A DNA stretch of 64,000 nucleotides from contig NZ_JANZNT010000001.1 in the NCBI RefSeq assembly GCF_025153455.1, positions 992,001 to 1,056,000 on the forward strand. Direction: 5' to 3'. Of this stretch, positions 1 through 8,848 are shown piece after piece. Under the pieces are notes generated by a model, which was not told where the DNA came from, made no database searches, and saw nothing but the letters and a program-made list of their open reading frames with translations. Position 1 is the first letter of the stretch; each line of letters begins with the position of its first letter. The DNA is from Sphingomonas sp. BGYR3. Its GTDB lineage: Bacteria > Pseudomonadota > Alphaproteobacteria > Sphingomonadales > Sphingomonadaceae. The translations under genes and the position numbers were made by a program.

Positions 1-11
1 GGATGCTGGCG

Positions 12-806
12 ATGACGGACAATGCGAAACCCGGCCGGGCACCGCGGCTGTATCAGCAGGTGGCAGAGCGGCTGACCCGGGCGATTGCGGCGGGTACCCA
101 TGCGGTTGGCGACCGCCTGCCCGCCGAGCGGGAACTGGCCGCCGCCTATGCCGTCAGCCGACCGACGGTGCGTGAGGCGATCATCGCGCTGGAGCTGGAC
201 GGACGGGTCGAGGTGCGCGTCGGATCGGGCGTCTATGTGATCCAGCCCCGGCCCCCCGCGGCTACTGCGCCGATGGACGTGGGCGCGTTCGAACTGACCG
301 AGGCGCGGCTGCTGATCGAGGGCGAGACGGCGGCGCTGGCCGCCAGCCTGATCACCGAGGCAGAACTGGCCGAGCTGGACCGGCTGCTTGCCGAAATGGC
401 AGCGGCGGTGGAGGCGGACCGCCAGGCCGGGCATCCGACGGGTGGGCCCCGCATGGACGAATTGCTGGATGAACAATTCCACCTGACCATTGCGCGCGCG
501 ACGCAGAACAGCGCGCTGGCCGCGACGGTCGAACAGCTGTGGCAGACGCGCAATCGCTCGCCGCAATGTGCCCGCCTGTTCGAAAAATCGCGCGACTGGG
601 GCGTGCGGCCGGTGGTGGCCGAACATCGCGCCATCCTGGATGCGCTGCGGTCACGCGATCCGGCCCGCGCCCGCGCGGCAATGCGCGATCACCTGAGCCG
701 CGTGCTCCATTACATGCTGGATGCAACGGAGGTGGAGGCAGTGGCGGCAGCCCGCGCCAATGCTGCCGCCCGCCGCCGCCGGTTCGCGGGACGACCCACG
801 GAATAA
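12..806 (+). CDS. FadR-subfamily GntR transcriptional regulator
   Basis: A DNA-binding regulator of 264 residues. Residues about 10-80 form the GntR winged helix (LYQQVAERL, LPAERELA, SRPTVREAI, VRVGSGVYV). Residues about 90-240 form an FCD effector domain with the metal-site style segments DEQFHLTIARATQN and EHRAILDAL. FCD regulators usually sense small carboxylic or sugar acids. The target is unknown because the neighbouring genes upstream lie outside the window. The chosen ATG gives MTDNAKP; another ATG lies three codons upstream at position 3, and the frame is open to the window edge, so the true start could be earlier. The C terminus is a low-complexity Ala/Arg tail. Confidence 0.85.
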   Translation: MTDNAKPGRAPRLYQQVAERLTRAIAAGTHAVGDRLPAERELAAAYAVSRPTVREAIIALELDGRVEVRVGSGVYVIQPRPPAATAPMDVGAFELTEARLLIEGETAALAASLITEAELAELDRLLAEMAAAVEADRQAGHPTGGPRMDELLDEQFHLTIARATQNSALAATVEQLWQTRNRSPQCARLFEKSRDWGVRPVVAEHRAILDALRSRDPARARAAMRDHLSRVLHYMLDATEVEAVAAARANAAARRRRFAGRPTE

Positions 807-845
807 GCCGATTTCGGCACGACTGGGGATGGAACAGATGGTCGC

Positions 846-920
846 TGGCTGGGGCGGCAGGATTCGAACCTACGAATGCCGGTACCAAAAACCGGTGCCT
901 TACCGCTTGGCGACGCCCCA
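846..920 (-). tRNA. trnQ: tRNA-Gln (anticodon UUG)
   Basis: Read on the minus strand, this 75-nt sequence folds as a cloverleaf. The acceptor stem is TGGGGCG/CGCCCCA, the D arm GCC...GGC, and the anticodon stem CCGGT/ACCGG with loop TTTTGGT, which gives anticodon TTG. The T arm contains GGTTCGAATCC, and the 3' end is discriminator G followed by an encoded CCA. It lies between the FadR-type regulator and ilvE and seems to be a single-gene unit. Confidence 0.95.
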
Positions 921-980
921 GCAGGCGACAGGGCGGCGTCTCTAGCGATAGATGCCGCGCACGTCAAAGGGGATGGTCAA

Positions 981-2078
981 TTAAAGGATGCGTTCCACCC
1001 AGCCATGGGGGTCGGGTGCCTCGCCGCGCTGGATCGCGACCAGCCGTTCCCGGATGCCCTGAGTGACCATGCCCGGGCCGCCATTGCCGATCCGGAAATC
1101 GATATCATGGCCGCGAACCGACCCGATCGGCGTCACCACCGCCGCCGTGCCGCAGGCAAAAGCTTCGCGCAGCCGGCCCGACTGGCTGTCCGCGCACCAC
1201 TGATCCAGGGAATAGCGTTCCTCGCGAACCGCAACGCCCATATCAGCGGCCAGCGTCAGGATGGCATCGCGGGTGATGCCGGGCAGGATCGTACCGGTCA
1301 GCGGGGGCGTGATCATGGTGCCGTCATCGAACACGAAAAACGTGTTCATGCCGCCCAGTTCCTCGATCCAGCGGCGCTCGACCGCGTCCAGGAACACGAC
1401 CTGATCGCATCCCTGTTCGATTGCCTCGGCCTGCGCCACCAGGCTGGCGGCATAATTGCCACCGCATTTGGCAGCGCCCGTGCCGCCCGCCGCCGCGCGC
1501 GTATAATCCTGGCTCACCCACAGCGACACGGCCGGCGTCCCGCCCTTGAAATAGGCACCAGCCGGCGATGCGATCACGCAATAGAGATATTCCTTGGCCG
1601 GACGCACGCCCAGAAACACCTCCGACGCGAACATGAACGGCCGCAGATAGAGCGATCCGCCGTCGATGGCGGGGATCCAGTCGCGATCAATGCTGACCAG
1701 TTCGCGGACCGATTGAAGGAACAGGTCGGCGGGCAATTGCGGCATTGCCAGACGCGCGGCCGATTGCTGGAACCGGTGCGCGTTGCGGTCGGGCCGGAAC
1801 AGGGTGACGCCGCCATCAGCAGTGCGATACGCCTTCAGCCCCTCGAAAATCTCCTGCGCGTAATGCAGCACCGATGCAGCGGGATCGAGCGCGATGGGCG
1901 CGCGCGCACGGATGGCGGCGTCGTGCCAGCCGCGATCCTCGCTGTAGCGGATGATGGCCATGTGATCGGTGAACAGCTTGCCGAATCCGGGATTGGCGAG
2001 CAGCGCGTCACGATCGGCCGCGGCAACCGGAGAAGCATGGGGTTCGACGACGAAACTGGGCCGTTCGGGCTGCACCAA
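981..2078 (-). CDS. ilvE: Branched-chain amino acid aminotransferase
   Basis: A 365-residue fold-type IV PLP enzyme that interconverts Leu/Ile/Val with their 2-oxo acids, using glutamate/2-oxoglutarate as the partner; it is cytosolic. The PLP lysine is K204 in GTGAAKCGGNYAAS. Other family signatures are HYAQEIFEGLKAYR, SLYLRPFMFA and EELGGMNTFFVF. The length and the GGNYA signature fit the long BCAT group shared with eukaryotes and many proteobacteria. It is transcribed away from a MarR regulator whose start lies about 90 bp upstream, so that regulator may control it. The call is firm; regulation by the neighbour is inference. Confidence 0.95.
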   Translation of the reverse strand: MVQPERPSFVVEPHASPVAAADRDALLANPGFGKLFTDHMAIIRYSEDRGWHDAAIRARAPIALDPAASVLHYAQEIFEGLKAYRTADGGVTLFRPDRNAHRFQQSAARLAMPQLPADLFLQSVRELVSIDRDWIPAIDGGSLYLRPFMFASEVFLGVRPAKEYLYCVIASPAGAYFKGGTPAVSLWVSQDYTRAAAGGTGAAKCGGNYAASLVAQAEAIEQGCDQVVFLDAVERRWIEELGGMNTFFVFDDGTMITPPLTGTILPGITRDAILTLAADMGVAVREERYSLDQWCADSQSGRLREAFACGTAAVVTPIGSVRGHDIDFRIGNGGPGMVTQGIRERLVAIQRGEAPDPHGWVERIL

Positions 2079-2166
2079 CTGATCCTTTCCCTGTGCGGCA
2101 ATCCGCGCCGCGACGGGCGCCGGAATGGCTTGCGTCGACTTAGGCGCGGTGCCAAATTAGGTCAAC

Positions 2167-2673
2167 ATGGCTGGCCAAAACACTTCCGATCCGCTGCGTT
2201 CCGCATCTCCCCTGTTCTTGCGCGAACAGGAAATCCGGCGCGGCGTGGAACTGCTCTATTTCGGATACAGCCATCTGACGCGGTCCATCGACGAACGACT
2301 GGCCGAACAAGGTCTGGGCCGGGCGCATCACCGCGCGCTTTACTTCATCGCGCGTCAGCCGGATCTGAGCGTCAGCCAGCTGCTCGGCCTGCTGGCGATT
2401 ACCAAGCAATCGCTGGGCCGTGTGCTTGGCGAATTGATCGATCGCGAACTGGTCGAAATGCGGCCCGGCGACCGGGATCGCCGCCAGCGGCTGTTGCGGC
2501 TGACCCCGGCCGGTCGCACCCTGGAAAGCCAGTTGTTCGAGGCACTGCGCGAACGGATGAGCAGCGCCTATCAAAGCGCGGGCCAGGGCGCGGTCGGCGG
2601 GTTCTGGGCCGTGCTGGAGGGGCTGATCCCGTCCAGCGAGCGCAACCGGATCGAAGGGTTGCGCCGGGGCTGA
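2167..2673 (+). CDS. MarR family transcriptional regulator
   Basis: A 168-residue regulator with the MarR winged-helix fold. The recognition region is LSVSQLLGLLAITKQSLGRVL, and the wing reads RPGDRDRRQRLLRLTPAG, which carries the DxRxxR signature. The N-terminal helix FGYSHLTRSIDERLAEQGL is the usual dimerisation helix. It diverges from ilvE across about 90 bp. Divergent MarR genes often control themselves and the neighbour, but no clear palindrome was picked out here. The ligand is unknown. Confidence 0.88.
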   Translation: MAGQNTSDPLRSASPLFLREQEIRRGVELLYFGYSHLTRSIDERLAEQGLGRAHHRALYFIARQPDLSVSQLLGLLAITKQSLGRVLGELIDRELVEMRPGDRDRRQRLLRLTPAGRTLESQLFEALRERMSSAYQSAGQGAVGGFWAVLEGLIPSSERNRIEGLRRG

Positions 2674-2733
2674 CACGGCCGTGCACGGATACCGGCACGG
2701 CGGATGGCCTGCCGTTCCCCGTGCCGAACGGGT

Positions 2734-3354
2734 TCAGGCGACCTTGAACCCTTCCTTGTTCATCGCCGCGAACAATGCCTTGTTCCCCGCCTCGTCCCGC
2801 TGCGCCTTCAGCCTGGGGAACAGGACGTCCTCTTCCTCGCGCATATGGTCCTCGATCTCCTGCCGGAATTCGCGAACCAGCGTCAGGAATGCGGCGCTGT
2901 CCTTTGGCATGGTGTCCAGCCGGAACAGGTAATTTTTGACCAGCGCGTGTTCGCTGGACAGTTCTTCGAACGCTTCGGTTTCCCCGGCCTCGCGCAGCGC
3001 GGGGTAGATCACATTCTCTTCCTCGACCGCATGCTTGGTCAACGCCTGCTTCAGATGGGCCAGCAGCAGGGTGCGCTTGGTCACCGCCTTGTCCTCGGTC
3101 GCCTCGATCTGGTCGAACAGCTTGCGGACCGAGCTATGCTCGATAGCCAGCGCCTCTGCCCAATCGCTCGCCAGTGCGGTCGGTGCCTGCACAACCGCCT
3201 TGCGCCCGATCAGCGCGGCAACGCCCAGCGCGGCACCCGCGCCGACCGCCCCGGCCAGCACGGTGAAATTGCTCAGTCCCTTGCCCTCGGCACGCGCGCT
3301 TTTCCGAGCGGCGCCATTATGGGATTTGTTCTGGCGTTCCTTGGTCGTGGTCAT
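2734..3354 (-). CDS. Hemerythrin HHE domain protein with N-terminal membrane segment
   Basis: A 206-residue protein. The start is the ATG at 3354 because a strong AGGAGG site sits seven to eight bases upstream; the frame stays open further upstream without a better site. After a basic N terminus, residues about 30-50 are a Gly/Ala-rich hydrophobic helix. The HHE domain follows, with likely iron ligands H73, H108, E112, H136, H170 and E174 in the motifs EHSSVRKLF, KHAVEEENVIYP, EHALVKNYLF and HMREEEDVLFP. Such domains bind a di-iron centre and are linked to oxygen, NO or iron sensing, or to storage. The membrane anchor is less usual. It could dock the domain at the inner membrane. No partner gene is obvious. 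Confidence 0.85.
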   Translation of the reverse strand: MTTTKERQNKSHNGAARKSARAEGKGLSNFTVLAGAVGAGAALGVAALIGRKAVVQAPTALASDWAEALAIEHSSVRKLFDQIEATEDKAVTKRTLLLAHLKQALTKHAVEEENVIYPALREAGETEAFEELSSEHALVKNYLFRLDTMPKDSAAFLTLVREFRQEIEDHMREEEDVLFPRLKAQRDEAGNKALFAAMNKEGFKVA

Positions 3355-3427
3355 GGCATCCTCCTGTCCTGGGTCCTGCAACAAGCAACCCATGCAGGAC
3401 CCGTCGGTTCCCGGACGGCAGAAGGGG

Positions 3428-4228
3428 TCAGCGGGTGTTGAGTGCCGCCAATTCGCGATTGCGCCGTTCGGCGGCGGCCAGGGTCTCTTCGACCAACCGG
3501 GCCAGTGCCGCGTCCTCATCCAGGACATCAAGGCCCGCGCGCGTCGATCCGCCCTTGCTGGCCACCCGGTCGGCCAGGACGCCGGGCTGTTCCCGCGCAT
3601 CTTCGGCCAGCCTTGCCGCGCCGACCACCGTGGCCAGCGCCATGCGAAGCGCCTGTGCCGGATCCAGCCCCAGCGCCGCCCCACCGGCCGACAGCGCGTC
3701 GATGAATCGATAGACAAAGGCCGGGCCGCTGCCCGCCAGCGCGGTGGCGACATCGAACAGCGGTTCATCGACCCATTCGACCAGCCCGAGCGGGGCCATC
3801 AACAGCGTGACGGAGGACCGATGATCCGCGGTGGCGCTGGCACCGCAGAGCGACACGACGCCCCGGCCGATCGCGACGGGCAGGTTCGGCATCGCGCGGA
3901 CCACGGAACCCGCACCGGTTGCGGCGATCAGATCAGCCTCTCTGGTTCCGGCCAGGATGGAAAGGAGCAGCGGCGCAGCGGCCAGCATGTCCCCATGCGC
4001 GGCAATCGCCTCGCCCAGCTGCTGGGGCTTTACCCCGATCATCACGGCATCGAATTGCGCGTCTGCCGGAAACGCCCTGCCCTGCGCCACGCCATCGGGC
4101 AGCGCGCGGTCGGCGGTGTTGACCACGAACACGTCCCGGGCGGCAATGGTTTCAGTGGCGATCCACCGGGCCAGCATCGCGCCGGCCATGGCGCCGCATC
4201 CGACCAGGCCGATGGTGCGCAGCGTCAC
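3428..4228 (-). CDS. proC: Pyrroline-5-carboxylate reductase
   Basis: A 266-residue enzyme for the last step of proline synthesis, reducing 1-pyrroline-5-carboxylate with NAD(P)H. The N-terminal Rossmann fold starts IGLVGCGAMAGAMLARW. The C-terminal signature is spread over LAGSGPAFVYRFIDAL and KGGSTRAGLDVL. The start is a GTG that overlaps the stop of the upstream YbjN-like gene (GTGA), so the two are translationally coupled. The downstream gap to the hemerythrin gene is about 70 bp. Confidence 0.95.
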   Translation of the reverse strand: MTLRTIGLVGCGAMAGAMLARWIATETIAARDVFVVNTADRALPDGVAQGRAFPADAQFDAVMIGVKPQQLGEAIAAHGDMLAAAPLLLSILAGTREADLIAATGAGSVVRAMPNLPVAIGRGVVSLCGASATADHRSSVTLLMAPLGLVEWVDEPLFDVATALAGSGPAFVYRFIDALSAGGAALGLDPAQALRMALATVVGAARLAEDAREQPGVLADRVASKGGSTRAGLDVLDEDAALARLVEETLAAAERRNRELAALNTR

Positions 4229-4728
4229 GCCTCGCCCTGAGTCTCGATCATCGACGCGGCAATCGCCTCACGCGGGGTCTTGCCGCCCCACAGGACGAAC
4301 TGGAACACCGGGTAAAACCGCTCGCATTCGTCGATCGCGCTTTCGACCAGCAATTCGGCCTGCGCCAGCGACAGCGTGCCGCCATCTCCCGCATCGATCA
4401 TCGCGGCATGGCGATACAGCAGGATGCCGGACGAAGACCAGAGTTCGAAATGCCCGATCCACAGCTGTTCGTTGACCAGCCCAATCGCCTCGTACAGCAC
4501 GGGCCGACGCTCGTCCGGCACGCGGATGTCGGGAAAGGCGAGGAACTGGATCACGCCGTCCTCGGCCCGCCAGATCGCGCGCAGCTCGAACTCGGTCCAG
4601 CTGCCCTTTACCTTGGCGACGATCTCGTCCTCTTCGCGCTCGTACGACCAGCCATGCGCGGAGAAATAGTTTTCAAGCATCTCGATCGGGGCGGCGTCGT
4701 CGCGATCGAAATCGGATTCTTCAAGCAT
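4225..4728 (-). CDS. YbjN domain-containing protein
   Basis: A 167-residue soluble protein starting MLEESDFDRDDAAP. It matches the YbjN/type-III-chaperone-like fold in outline: an N-terminal ENYFSAHGWSYEREEDEIVAKV segment, a central FLAFPDIRVPDERRPVLYEAIGLVNEQL and a helical C terminus ending ASMIETQGEA. YbjN proteins have no settled biochemical role; overexpression studies in E. coli link them to stress and motility. The ATG at 4728 is preferred over the longer frame upstream because the extra N terminus is low-complexity. Its stop overlaps the proC GTG, a pairing often seen in alphaproteobacteria. Confidence 0.8.
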   Translation of the reverse strand: MLEESDFDRDDAAPIEMLENYFSAHGWSYEREEDEIVAKVKGSWTEFELRAIWRAEDGVIQFLAFPDIRVPDERRPVLYEAIGLVNEQLWIGHFELWSSSGILLYRHAAMIDAGDGGTLSLAQAELLVESAIDECERFYPVFQFVLWGGKTPREAIAASMIETQGEA

Positions 4729-4835
4729 GGCCCGTCCTTGTCCCCGCATTCCTGCGGATGCAAGGGGTGCCGGTTGGCGGTGCGACGGGCAAGGCTTGTC
4801 CACCAGCCCTTTCGAAAAAGCTGTGGAAAAGCAGC

Positions 4836-5141
4836 TTATTCGGCCTTGGGTTCGGCAGGGGGCGCCTTTGCCGCCTTGGTTTTTGCAGCGTTAAGGCCGG
4901 CCAGCTGCTGTTCGATCGCATCAAGGCGCGCCTTCAGCGCATCCGCCTCGTCCCGCGCGGCAACTGCCATCGCCTTGACCGCGTCGAATTCGTCGCGGCT
5001 GACGAAATCAAGTCCGCCGATCCATTCGCGGGCCCGGTCGCGCGCCGCCGATTCGCCCTCGCGCGCCATGCCTGCAATGGTGCCGGCCGCGCCGTTCATG
5101 AACTTGACGAGATCGTCGATCAGCTTGTTGTCGGATTGCAT
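4836..5141 (-). CDS. ubiK: Ubiquinone biosynthesis accessory factor UbiK (BMFP domain)
   Basis: A 101-residue protein with the BMFP/YqiC layout. An amphipathic N-terminal helix (KLIDDLVKFMNGAAGTIAGM) is followed by a C-terminal coiled coil (SRDEFDAVKAMAVAARDEADAL) and an Ala/Lys tail. In enterobacteria UbiK binds UbiJ and helps the soluble Ubi complex make ubiquinone under oxygen. The phenylalanine-rich start and the SRDEFDAVK motif are typical. It precedes the YbjN-proC pair on the same strand with a gap of about 105 bp. Confidence 0.85.
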   Translation of the reverse strand: MQSDNKLIDDLVKFMNGAAGTIAGMAREGESAARDRAREWIGGLDFVSRDEFDAVKAMAVAARDEADALKARLDAIEQQLAGLNAAKTKAAKAPPAEPKAE

Positions 5142-5163
5142 CTGCCGGTTGTCCTCAATCGCT

Positions 5164-5718
5164 TCAAAGCGGAACTTGGGTGGAGGCGCGTGAAATCACA
5201 AGGGTTTCCGCATCCGGGTTCAACTGATCGAACTGGAAATTGAGGATCGAGGCAAAGCTGAGCCACAGCAGATAGGGCACCATCAGCCAGGCTGCGAGCG
5301 AGCGGACCCGGCCAAAGGCAAAGGTGGTGGCGATGGCCAGCACCAGGATCGCGACGATCAACCAGAAGCCGAGCGTGACCTGATGCGCGCCAAAGAACAG
5401 CGGCGACCAGACCAGGTTCAGTGCCAGCTGCACCACGAACAGGGCGATGGCCACGCCCCGCCCTTTCGCCCCGCGGGCATGAAGAACGATCGCGATGGCA
5501 AGGCCGAGCAGGATGTACAGCGTCGTCCACGCAACGCCGAACAGCCAGCCGGGCGGCGTGATATCCGGCCGTACCAGGGCAGCGTACCAGGCATTGTCCT
5601 CGCCCGATTGCACCAGCCGCCCCGCGCCCAGCCCCAGCAGGACGACAAGCGGAACCGTGACCACGGCCCAGCGCAAGAATGATAGCCGCAACTGCCCCTT
5701 TGACGCGATTTCGTTCAC
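5164..5718 (-). CDS. tspO: TspO/MBR family membrane protein
   Basis: A 184-residue protein with about five membrane helices. It contains the signature PDITPPGWLFGVAWTTLYIL and the later NLVWSPLFFG segment with its conserved Trp and Pro. TspO proteins bind porphyrins and related ligands in the membrane, and act in tetrapyrrole or stress signalling in alphaproteobacteria. The GTG at 5718 is chosen because an AAAGGGGGGA ribosome site lies just upstream; a longer open frame has no such site. It lies between ubiK and the RND permease gene, all on the minus strand. Confidence 0.88.
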   Translation of the reverse strand: MNEIASKGQLRLSFLRWAVVTVPLVVLLGLGAGRLVQSGEDNAWYAALVRPDITPPGWLFGVAWTTLYILLGLAIAIVLHARGAKGRGVAIALFVVQLALNLVWSPLFFGAHQVTLGFWLIVAILVLAIATTFAFGRVRSLAAWLMVPYLLWLSFASILNFQFDQLNPDAETLVISRASTQVPL

Positions 5719-5746
5719 GATCCCCCCTTTTCGTCGATTTGTCTCG

Positions 5747-8700
5747 CTATTCGGCCGGCTGCGGTGCCCCCAACGCGGCATCCAGTTCGCGTCCCACCGC
5801 CTCCGGCGACTGGGTCCGCTTGGCAAGGCGGCTATAGAGCAGCGGTATCAGGAACAGCGTGATCACCGTGGCGAACAGCACGCCGAAAACGATGACCACG
5901 CCGATGGACGATCGTGCCGCGCTGCCCGCCCCGCCGGCCAGCACCAGCGGCACCGCGCCGGCGATGGTCGCGATCGAGGTCATCAGAATGGGGCGCAGGC
6001 GGCGGGCCGAAGCCTCACGGATCGCCTGAACGATCTCCATCCCTTCATCGCGCAGCTGATTGGCGAACTCGACGATCAGAATGCCGTTCTTTGCCGCCAG
6101 CCCGACCAGCATGACGATGCCGATCTGGCTGTAAAGGTTGAGCGTCTTGCCGAACAAGAGCAGACCGATCAGGCCGCCGGCGACCGCAAGCGGCACGGTG
6201 GTGATGATCACCGCTGGATGAACGAAACTTTCGAACTGGGCCGCCAGCAACAGATAGATGATGACGATGGTCAGGCCGAAAACCAGCAGGATCGATCCGC
6301 CCGTTTCCTTGAACGCCTGGCTTTCGCCGCGATAGCCGACGGCCAGCACCTCGGGCGACTTGCGCGCCTCGGTTTCCAGGAAGGTCAGCGCCTCGCCCAG
6401 CGTGTAGCCCGGGGCAAGGCCGCCCGACAGGGTGATCGCCCGCAGCTTGTTGAACCGGCCAAGATCGCGTGGCCCCGACACTTCCCGCGTGGTGACCAGG
6501 TTGGACAGCGGCACCAGCGCACCGGACCGCGCGCGGACATAGATGGTCGCCAGATCGGTCAGGGTCGACCGGTTGGTCGGTTCCGCCTGCACGACCACAT
6601 AATATTCCTCGCCCCGGTCGACATAGGTGGAAACGCGGCGCGATCCGAGCAGCGTCTGCAACGCGGTGCTGACCTCCTGCACCGAAACGCCAAGGTCGCC
6701 TGCGCGCGTGGTATCCACATCGATGCGCAGCTGCGGCTTGGTTTCCTTGTAATCGGAATCGAGGTTGATGATGCCCGGGTTGTTCGATGCGGCGGCAAGG
6801 ATGCGGTCACGCGCCTCGGCCAGCCCTTCATAGGTGGTGCCGGCAATGACCAGGTTCAGCGGCTGGCCCCGGCCGCGGCCAAGGGCGGAGCGGACCTGAG
6901 CGTTGCCGCGCACGGCGGGCAGCGTCTGCAGGATACCGTTGACCTGATTGGCGACGTCCTGCGTACTGACCGTGCGCTCGTCCCAGTGCTTCAGGAAAAT
7001 GACGAACGCGGCGCTGTTGAAATCGTCGCTGGGGCCGAAACTGCCGGGCACGCGGGTGATCATGGTGCGCACCGCGCCCTGATCCAGCAGCGGCAACAGC
7101 TTTGCCTGCGCCTCCAGCGTGTATTTGTCCATCTGATCGAAACCGGTGCCTTCCGGCGCATTGATCGTCGCGTTCAGGCCGCCCTGATCCTCGGCCGGCA
7201 CCAGTTCGGACTGGATGAGCGTGTACGAAAATCCGCCAAAGGCCAGAAAGGCGACGACGACAATCGTGGTCAGCAACGGCTTGCGGATCACGCCATCCAG
7301 CCGGTTGGAATAGCCGGTTTCGAGCCGCTGAAACTGGCGGTCGACCCAGCCGGTGACCCGGCCGCGCTTTTCCTTGCGCAGCATCTTGGAACACAGCATC
7401 GGCGTCAGCGTCAGCGCAAGGAAACCGGAAAAGGCGATTGCGCCGATCATGGCCACCGCAAGCTCGCGGAACAACAGGCCGGTCTGCCCGGCCAGGAACA
7501 TGACCGGTACGAACACGGCGCAGACGACCAGCGTGGTGGAAATGACGGCGAACCCGACCTGACGCGTGCCCTTGAACGCCGCGACCAGGGGCGATTCCCC
7601 TTCCTCGATCCGGTGATAGACGTTTTCAAGGACGACGATGGCATCGTCGACAACGAGGCCGATGGCGAGGACCATTGCCAGCAGGGTCAGCAGATTGACC
7701 GAATACCCGACCATCCACAGCACGGCAAAGGCGCCCAGCAGACAGATCGGCACGGTCACCGCCGGGATGATCGTCGCCCGCCACGATCCCAGGAACAGGA
7801 AGATGACGGCAACCACCAGGATCGCGGCCTCCGCCAGGGTGTGCCAGACCTTTTCGATCGCTTCACCGATGAACAGCGAATCGTCCGATCCGATCGTGAT
7901 CGTCATCCCCTGCGGCAGGTCGGGCTTCAGGTTCTCGGCCAGTTTCTTGGCTGCATCGGCGACGGCCAGCGTGTTGGCTCCCGACTGACGGACAATGCCC
8001 ATGCCGACCGCCGAACCGCCGTTCAGGCGGAAGCTGCTATAGGGATTTTCGGCTCCCACCTCGACCCGCGCGACATCGCCCAGCCGCACCAGATAACCGT
8101 CCGGCCCACGGCCGACGATCAGGCGGGAAAAGCTGTCGGGCGCGGCAAAGGCACGGTCGACGCGCAGCGTGACATTCTGCTGACTGGACTCCAGTCGCCC
8201 GGCCGGCAGTTCGACATTCTGGCTGCGCAGCGAATTTTCAATGTCGGTCGGCGTCAGCTGAAAGGCGGCCAGCTTCTGCGCATTCAACCATACGCGCATC
8301 GAAGGCCGCGCCTCACCGCCCACAAAGATGCGGGCAACGCCGTCGATGGTGCCGAACCGGTCGACCAGATTGCGGTTGACGTAATCGGACAGCTGCAGCC
8401 GCGTCCAGCCGGGCCGCGACACCACCATGAACATGATCGGCGAGGCGTCGGCATCGACCTTGCGGACTTCCGGGGCCAGCGCCTCTTCGGGCAGGTCCTC
8501 CAGCACGCTGCCGACGCGGTCACGCACGTCGTTGGCGGCCGAATCGACCTCTCGATTGGGACGAAATTCGATGGAGATGCTCGACTGTCCGTCGCGGGAG
8601 GTCGAGGTGATCGTCTGAATCCCTTCGATGCCCGACAGCGCATCCTCAAGCGGCTGGGTGATCCGCGCCTCGATGACGGACGCGGCGGCACCGGTATAGA

Positions 8701-8848
8701 CGGTTTCGATCGACACGATCGGCGGATCGGTGTCCGGATATTCGCGGATCGACAGGCTGAGATAGCCGACCAGCCCGAACAGGGTCAGCAGGATTGACAG
8801 GACGGCCGCAAAGACGGGTCGCCGGACGGATAGGTCCGACAACTGCAT
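5747..8848 (-). CDS. RND efflux transporter permease (HAE1/AcrB type)
   Basis: A 1033-residue inner-membrane proton/drug antiporter, the usual length for the family. It begins with the typical LSVRRPVFAAVLSILLTLFGL helix (TM1), a periplasmic loop, then the TM4 proton-relay pair in GLVVDDAIVVLENVYHR. The second half repeats the pattern (GLAAKNGILIVEFANQLRDEG). The start codon overlaps the adaptor stop (TGATG), so the two are co-translated. No outer-membrane channel gene or local repressor is in the window, so an unlinked TolC-like protein must be used. Substrates cannot be inferred. Confidence 0.95.
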   Translation of the reverse strand: MQLSDLSVRRPVFAAVLSILLTLFGLVGYLSLSIREYPDTDPPIVSIETVYTGAAASVIEARITQPLEDALSGIEGIQTITSTSRDGQSSISIEFRPNREVDSAANDVRDRVGSVLEDLPEEALAPEVRKVDADASPIMFMVVSRPGWTRLQLSDYVNRNLVDRFGTIDGVARIFVGGEARPSMRVWLNAQKLAAFQLTPTDIENSLRSQNVELPAGRLESSQQNVTLRVDRAFAAPDSFSRLIVGRGPDGYLVRLGDVARVEVGAENPYSSFRLNGGSAVGMGIVRQSGANTLAVADAAKKLAENLKPDLPQGMTITIGSDDSLFIGEAIEKVWHTLAEAAILVVAVIFLFLGSWRATIIPAVTVPICLLGAFAVLWMVGYSVNLLTLLAMVLAIGLVVDDAIVVLENVYHRIEEGESPLVAAFKGTRQVGFAVISTTLVVCAVFVPVMFLAGQTGLLFRELAVAMIGAIAFSGFLALTLTPMLCSKMLRKEKRGRVTGWVDRQFQRLETGYSNRLDGVIRKPLLTTIVVVAFLAFGGFSYTLIQSELVPAEDQGGLNATINAPEGTGFDQMDKYTLEAQAKLLPLLDQGAVRTMITRVPGSFGPSDDFNSAAFVIFLKHWDERTVSTQDVANQVNGILQTLPAVRGNAQVRSALGRGRGQPLNLVIAGTTYEGLAEARDRILAAASNNPGIINLDSDYKETKPQLRIDVDTTRAGDLGVSVQEVSTALQTLLGSRRVSTYVDRGEEYYVVVQAEPTNRSTLTDLATIYVRARSGALVPLSNLVTTREVSGPRDLGRFNKLRAITLSGGLAPGYTLGEALTFLETEARKSPEVLAVGYRGESQAFKETGGSILLVFGLTIVIIYLLLAAQFESFVHPAVIITTVPLAVAGGLIGLLLFGKTLNLYSQIGIVMLVGLAAKNGILIVEFANQLRDEGMEIVQAIREASARRLRPILMTSIATIAGAVPLVLAGGAGSAARSSIGVVIVFGVLFATVITLFLIPLLYSRLAKRTQSPEAVGRELDAALGAPQPAE

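Noticed and set aside
5495..8797. An 1100-codon plus-strand frame opposite the RND permease
   Set aside because: Its composition (Gln/Arg/Asp/His-rich) is typical of shadow frames, while the minus strand has all RND motifs.
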